Origin: an uncultured Dorea sp.
GTDB lineage: Bacteria; Bacillota_A; Clostridia; Lachnospirales; Lachnospiraceae
Direction: 5' to 3'
Assembly: GCA_948468495.1 (NCBI GenBank)
Contig: CAOKJI010000127.1
Span: 1 to 6,218 of the forward strand
Length of the DNA stretch: 6,218 bases
The notes under the pieces were generated by a model. The model did not search any database and had not been told where the DNA came from. It saw only the letters and a list, made by a program, of their open reading frames with translations. Both the position numbers and the translations under genes were made by a program. This document shows, piece by piece, positions 4,334 through 6,218 of this stretch. Position 1 is the stretch's first letter, and every line of letters begins with the position of its first letter.

Positions 4334-6211
4334 CTAAATCCGGAAATCGTCTTCCTTCAGAATAATCCTGTCCGAATCATCCGTTCCCTTTCCGAATACT
4401 CTTCTTGCAAAATGCTTCACGTTCGCCTTCTTAGAATGCTCGATTGCTTCGTCCATAATCTCCTTCACTTCCGCAACCGTCACCGCATGGTCTTCTCTCT
4501 GCATCACGTCAATTCTGCTGTACAATGCAAGAATGCCCATTTCGTCTAACTTATAACCGCTTTCCTTCGCATAAGTCTGCCCAAATGTTACCAGCTCATC
4601 ATTGATAAATGCCGGAAGCTCAAGCTTAGACGTAAATTTCTTTTTGAAAGGCGGATTTGCCATAAATATTCTCTCAAGCGGCTTCTTCTGATCCTCCAAA
4701 ACCACCAGCAGTTCTCCAGTCTTCTTCTCCATCAGACGGTTCAGCTCTTTGATTGTCCTAGTGTTGAGCTTACCTGCTTTCTCAATAATAATTGCCCCGC
4801 CGCGAAGCTTCTGAATAATATTCGTAAGTTCTTTCTTATTCAGAGACTCACCCGTAACAATAGCAACCTTGCCCTGCTTTAGATTCCTCTGCTTCTGAAT
4901 CGCCTTGACAATGTCAACTGCAAGCACTGTCTTACCGGACCCCTTCTGGCCCATAACGATAATATTACCGGTTCTGGAAGTACCTTCTCTCTTCTCTCTC
5001 CGGTCATTATCCAGAACCTCTACAATCTGCTCGCTCATGCCCCGCACCGGAACAAAGTAAGAAAATAGTTTCTTCTGCTCTTCTGTCAGGCCGGCGCGAA
5101 GTCCAATCTCACTGGTTGCGCTCAAATCATACCTTCCGGTCACTACAAAACCTGTGTCAAATGGAACGCCTCCTTTGCCCTTCTTAATTCTCTTCTGAAT
5201 CTCTTCCTCGGTAGGCTCCTCTATCGTCAGTTCTTCCGGGCTCTCTTCTTTCGCAGGTTTCGCTGCCCTCTCCGGTTTCTTCTCCGCTTTAACAGGTTTC
5301 TTCTTTCTTGCCGGTTTAACCGGCTCCGGTTCTTCTACTACTGGAACTTCTTCCTCTTCAAATTCATCTTCCAGCTCATCTTCTGCCGTCTCTTCATAAG
5401 GTTCATCCTCTTCAAATTCATCCTCTTCGTAGTCATCATAGGAATCATCCTCATAGTCGCCGATATATCCTTCGTCAAATTCATCTTCATCGGATTCCTC
5501 ATAGGATTCCCGGAACGCACCTGCATCAACTTCCTCATAAGATTCGTCATCAAATTCTTTCCCGGCAGTCACATCCTCTTCATCAACCGGCGCGCCTTCT
5601 TCAGCTTCTTCATAAGATTCTTCTAACTCATCCCCGGCAGTTTCCTCATAAGATTCTTCTTCAAATTCATCCTCGGCAGCTTCCTCATAGGATTCTTCTT
5701 CAAATTCATCCTCGACAGCTTCCTCATAGGATTCTTCTTCCATCTCATCTCCGACAACTTCTTCATAGGATTCTTCTTCAAATTCGTCCCCGGTGATTTC
5801 TTCATAAGATTCATCTTCAAATTCATCCACATCGGATTCCTCATAAGACTGTCCTTCAAACTCATCCCCGACGGACTCTTCATAGACTCCCTCTTCAAAC
5901 TCATCCCTGACGGACTCTTCATAGGCTTCTTCAAACTCATCCCCGACAGACTCTTCATAGGCTTCCTCTTGAATCTTATCTCTATCAGTTCCCGCATAAG
6001 TATTTGCTCTTATTCGTTTCCCGGCAGCCTCCTCGTAGGCTTCTTCCAATTCATCCCCGGCAATTTCCTCATAAGTATGATCTTCTAATTCATCCTCACT
6101 GCCTTTCCCGTCGTCCTCTTCGTAAGCCTCTTCCAAGGATTCGCCCTCTTCACTCTCTTCGTTCAAATCTGCTTCCAGCTCTTCCATCAGCTTCTGCAAA
6201 TCTGCCGTCAT
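4334..6211 (-). CDS. Acidic-repeat protein with degenerate CbxX/SpoVK-type AAA+ domain
   Basis: 625 residues from ATG at 6211. Residues 1-20 look helical (LQKLMEELEADLN). About 20-290 is an extremely acidic, Tyr-Glu-Glu-rich tract with a 13-residue repeat. About 297-322 is a basic Lys/Pro/Ala linker. About 375-600 is a P-loop domain with Walker A GQKGSGKT (421-428). Its order of elements matches CbxX/CfxQ/SpoVK AAA+ proteins: GKVAIVTGESL, then GGAIIIEKAGKL where Walker B should be, then ELLVVLEDQKKPLERIFMANPPFKKKF (sensor region), then LELPAFINDEL. The Walker B acidic pair is replaced by Glu-Lys, the pore-loop segment is shortened, and the usual arginine-finger position reads KKKF, so nucleotide binding is plausible but hydrolysis doubtful. 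No signal peptide or membrane segment is seen. The start is uncertain: only CACCGGT is visible before the ATG, with no ribosome site in view and no upstream stop, so the gene may begin outside the window. Function unknown. A strong terminator follows. Confidence 0.85.
   Translation of the reverse strand: MTADLQKLMEELEADLNEESEEGESLEEAYEEDDGKGSEDELEDHTYEEIAGDELEEAYEEAAGKRIRANTYAGTDRDKIQEEAYEESVGDEFEEAYEESVRDEFEEGVYEESVGDEFEGQSYEESDVDEFEDESYEEITGDEFEEESYEEVVGDEMEEESYEEAVEDEFEEESYEEAAEDEFEEESYEETAGDELEESYEEAEEGAPVDEEDVTAGKEFDDESYEEVDAGAFRESYEESDEDEFDEGYIGDYEDDSYDDYEEDEFEEDEPYEETAEDELEDEFEEEEVPVVEEPEPVKPARKKKPVKAEKKPERAAKPAKEESPEELTIEEPTEEEIQKRIKKGKGGVPFDTGFVVTGRYDLSATSEIGLRAGLTEEQKKLFSYFVPVRGMSEQIVEVLDNDRREKREGTSRTGNIIVMGQKGSGKTVLAVDIVKAIQKQRNLKQGKVAIVTGESLNKKELTNIIQKLRGGAIIIEKAGKLNTRTIKELNRLMEKKTGELLVVLEDQKKPLERIFMANPPFKKKFTSKLELPAFINDELVTFGQTYAKESGYKLDEMGILALYSRIDVMQREDHAVTVAEVKEIMDEAIEHSKKANVKHFARRVFGKGTDDSDRIILKEDDFRI
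5387..6125 (-). repeat. 39-bp minisatellite encoding 13-residue acidic SYEE repeats
   Basis: Within the acidic half, tyrosines of YEE motifs sit at residues 85, 97, 110, 123, 136, 149, 162, 175, 188 and 200, giving seven consecutive intervals of exactly 13 residues with 12-residue steps at both ends. The unit is roughly SYEEAxxDEFEEE. The DNA unit is 39 bp and is best conserved at about 5650-5850, where neighbouring copies differ by only a few bases. Degenerate copies extend on both sides (Tyr30, 47, 59, then 225, 237, 272). The pattern indicates expansion by slippage or unequal recombination with the frame preserved. Confidence 0.9.
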
Positions 6212-6218
6212 ACCGGTG

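Noticed and set aside
5623..5997. Minus-strand frame encoding a very basic Met/Lys-rich repeat peptide
   Set aside because: It is the shifted reading of the same 39-bp repeats. Because the unit is a multiple of three, any frame looks periodic. It has no ribosome site and lies wholly within the acidic protein gene.

Overview
The window looks like chromosomal DNA from a low-to-moderate GC Firmicute, most likely a Clostridia/Lachnospiraceae-type gut anaerobe. This is inferred from the AAGGAGG-type ribosome binding sites, the gene content (a DUF1002 secreted protein, a clostridial-style GlgB, TrmB and an acidic AAA+ protein) and the protein sequence style. No search could be run, so the family-level placement is inference. 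All five genes lie on the minus strand and are read from right to left.

Layout in transcription order. (1) 6211-4334: a 625-residue protein with a very acidic, Tyr-Glu-Glu-rich N-terminal half built from 13-residue repeats, a Lys/Pro-rich basic linker, and a C-terminal degenerate AAA+ domain of CbxX/SpoVK type. Its true start may lie outside the window. A strong intrinsic terminator (4278-4231) follows. (2) 4119-2209: glgB, the glycogen branching enzyme, with its own TATAAT promoter abutting the terminator and a structured leader of about 85 nt. (3) 2203-2045: a non-coding stretch bracketed by two 34-bp direct repeats and packed with small hairpins, probably a dispersed intergenic element. 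(4) 2027-1380: trmB, tRNA m7G46 methyltransferase, followed after a short gap by (5) 1344-1030: a small thioredoxin-like protein with a WCGKC active site and no buried Asp. These two look co-transcribed. (6) An AT-rich gap with a good extended -10 promoter leads into (7) 863-1: a secreted DUF1002 (YpuA-like) protein cut off by the left edge.

The genes do not form one obvious pathway. Glycogen branching, tRNA modification, a thiol-redox protein and a secreted protein of unknown function are a housekeeping-type neighbourhood with short intergenic gaps. The part that deserves attention is the acidic-repeat/AAA+ protein: a 39-bp minisatellite encodes an evenly spaced array of SYEE motifs in front of a CbxX-like domain. 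That domain keeps Walker A but seems to have lost Walker B, the pore loop and the arginine finger. The second point of interest is the repeat-bracketed glgB-trmB intergenic region.
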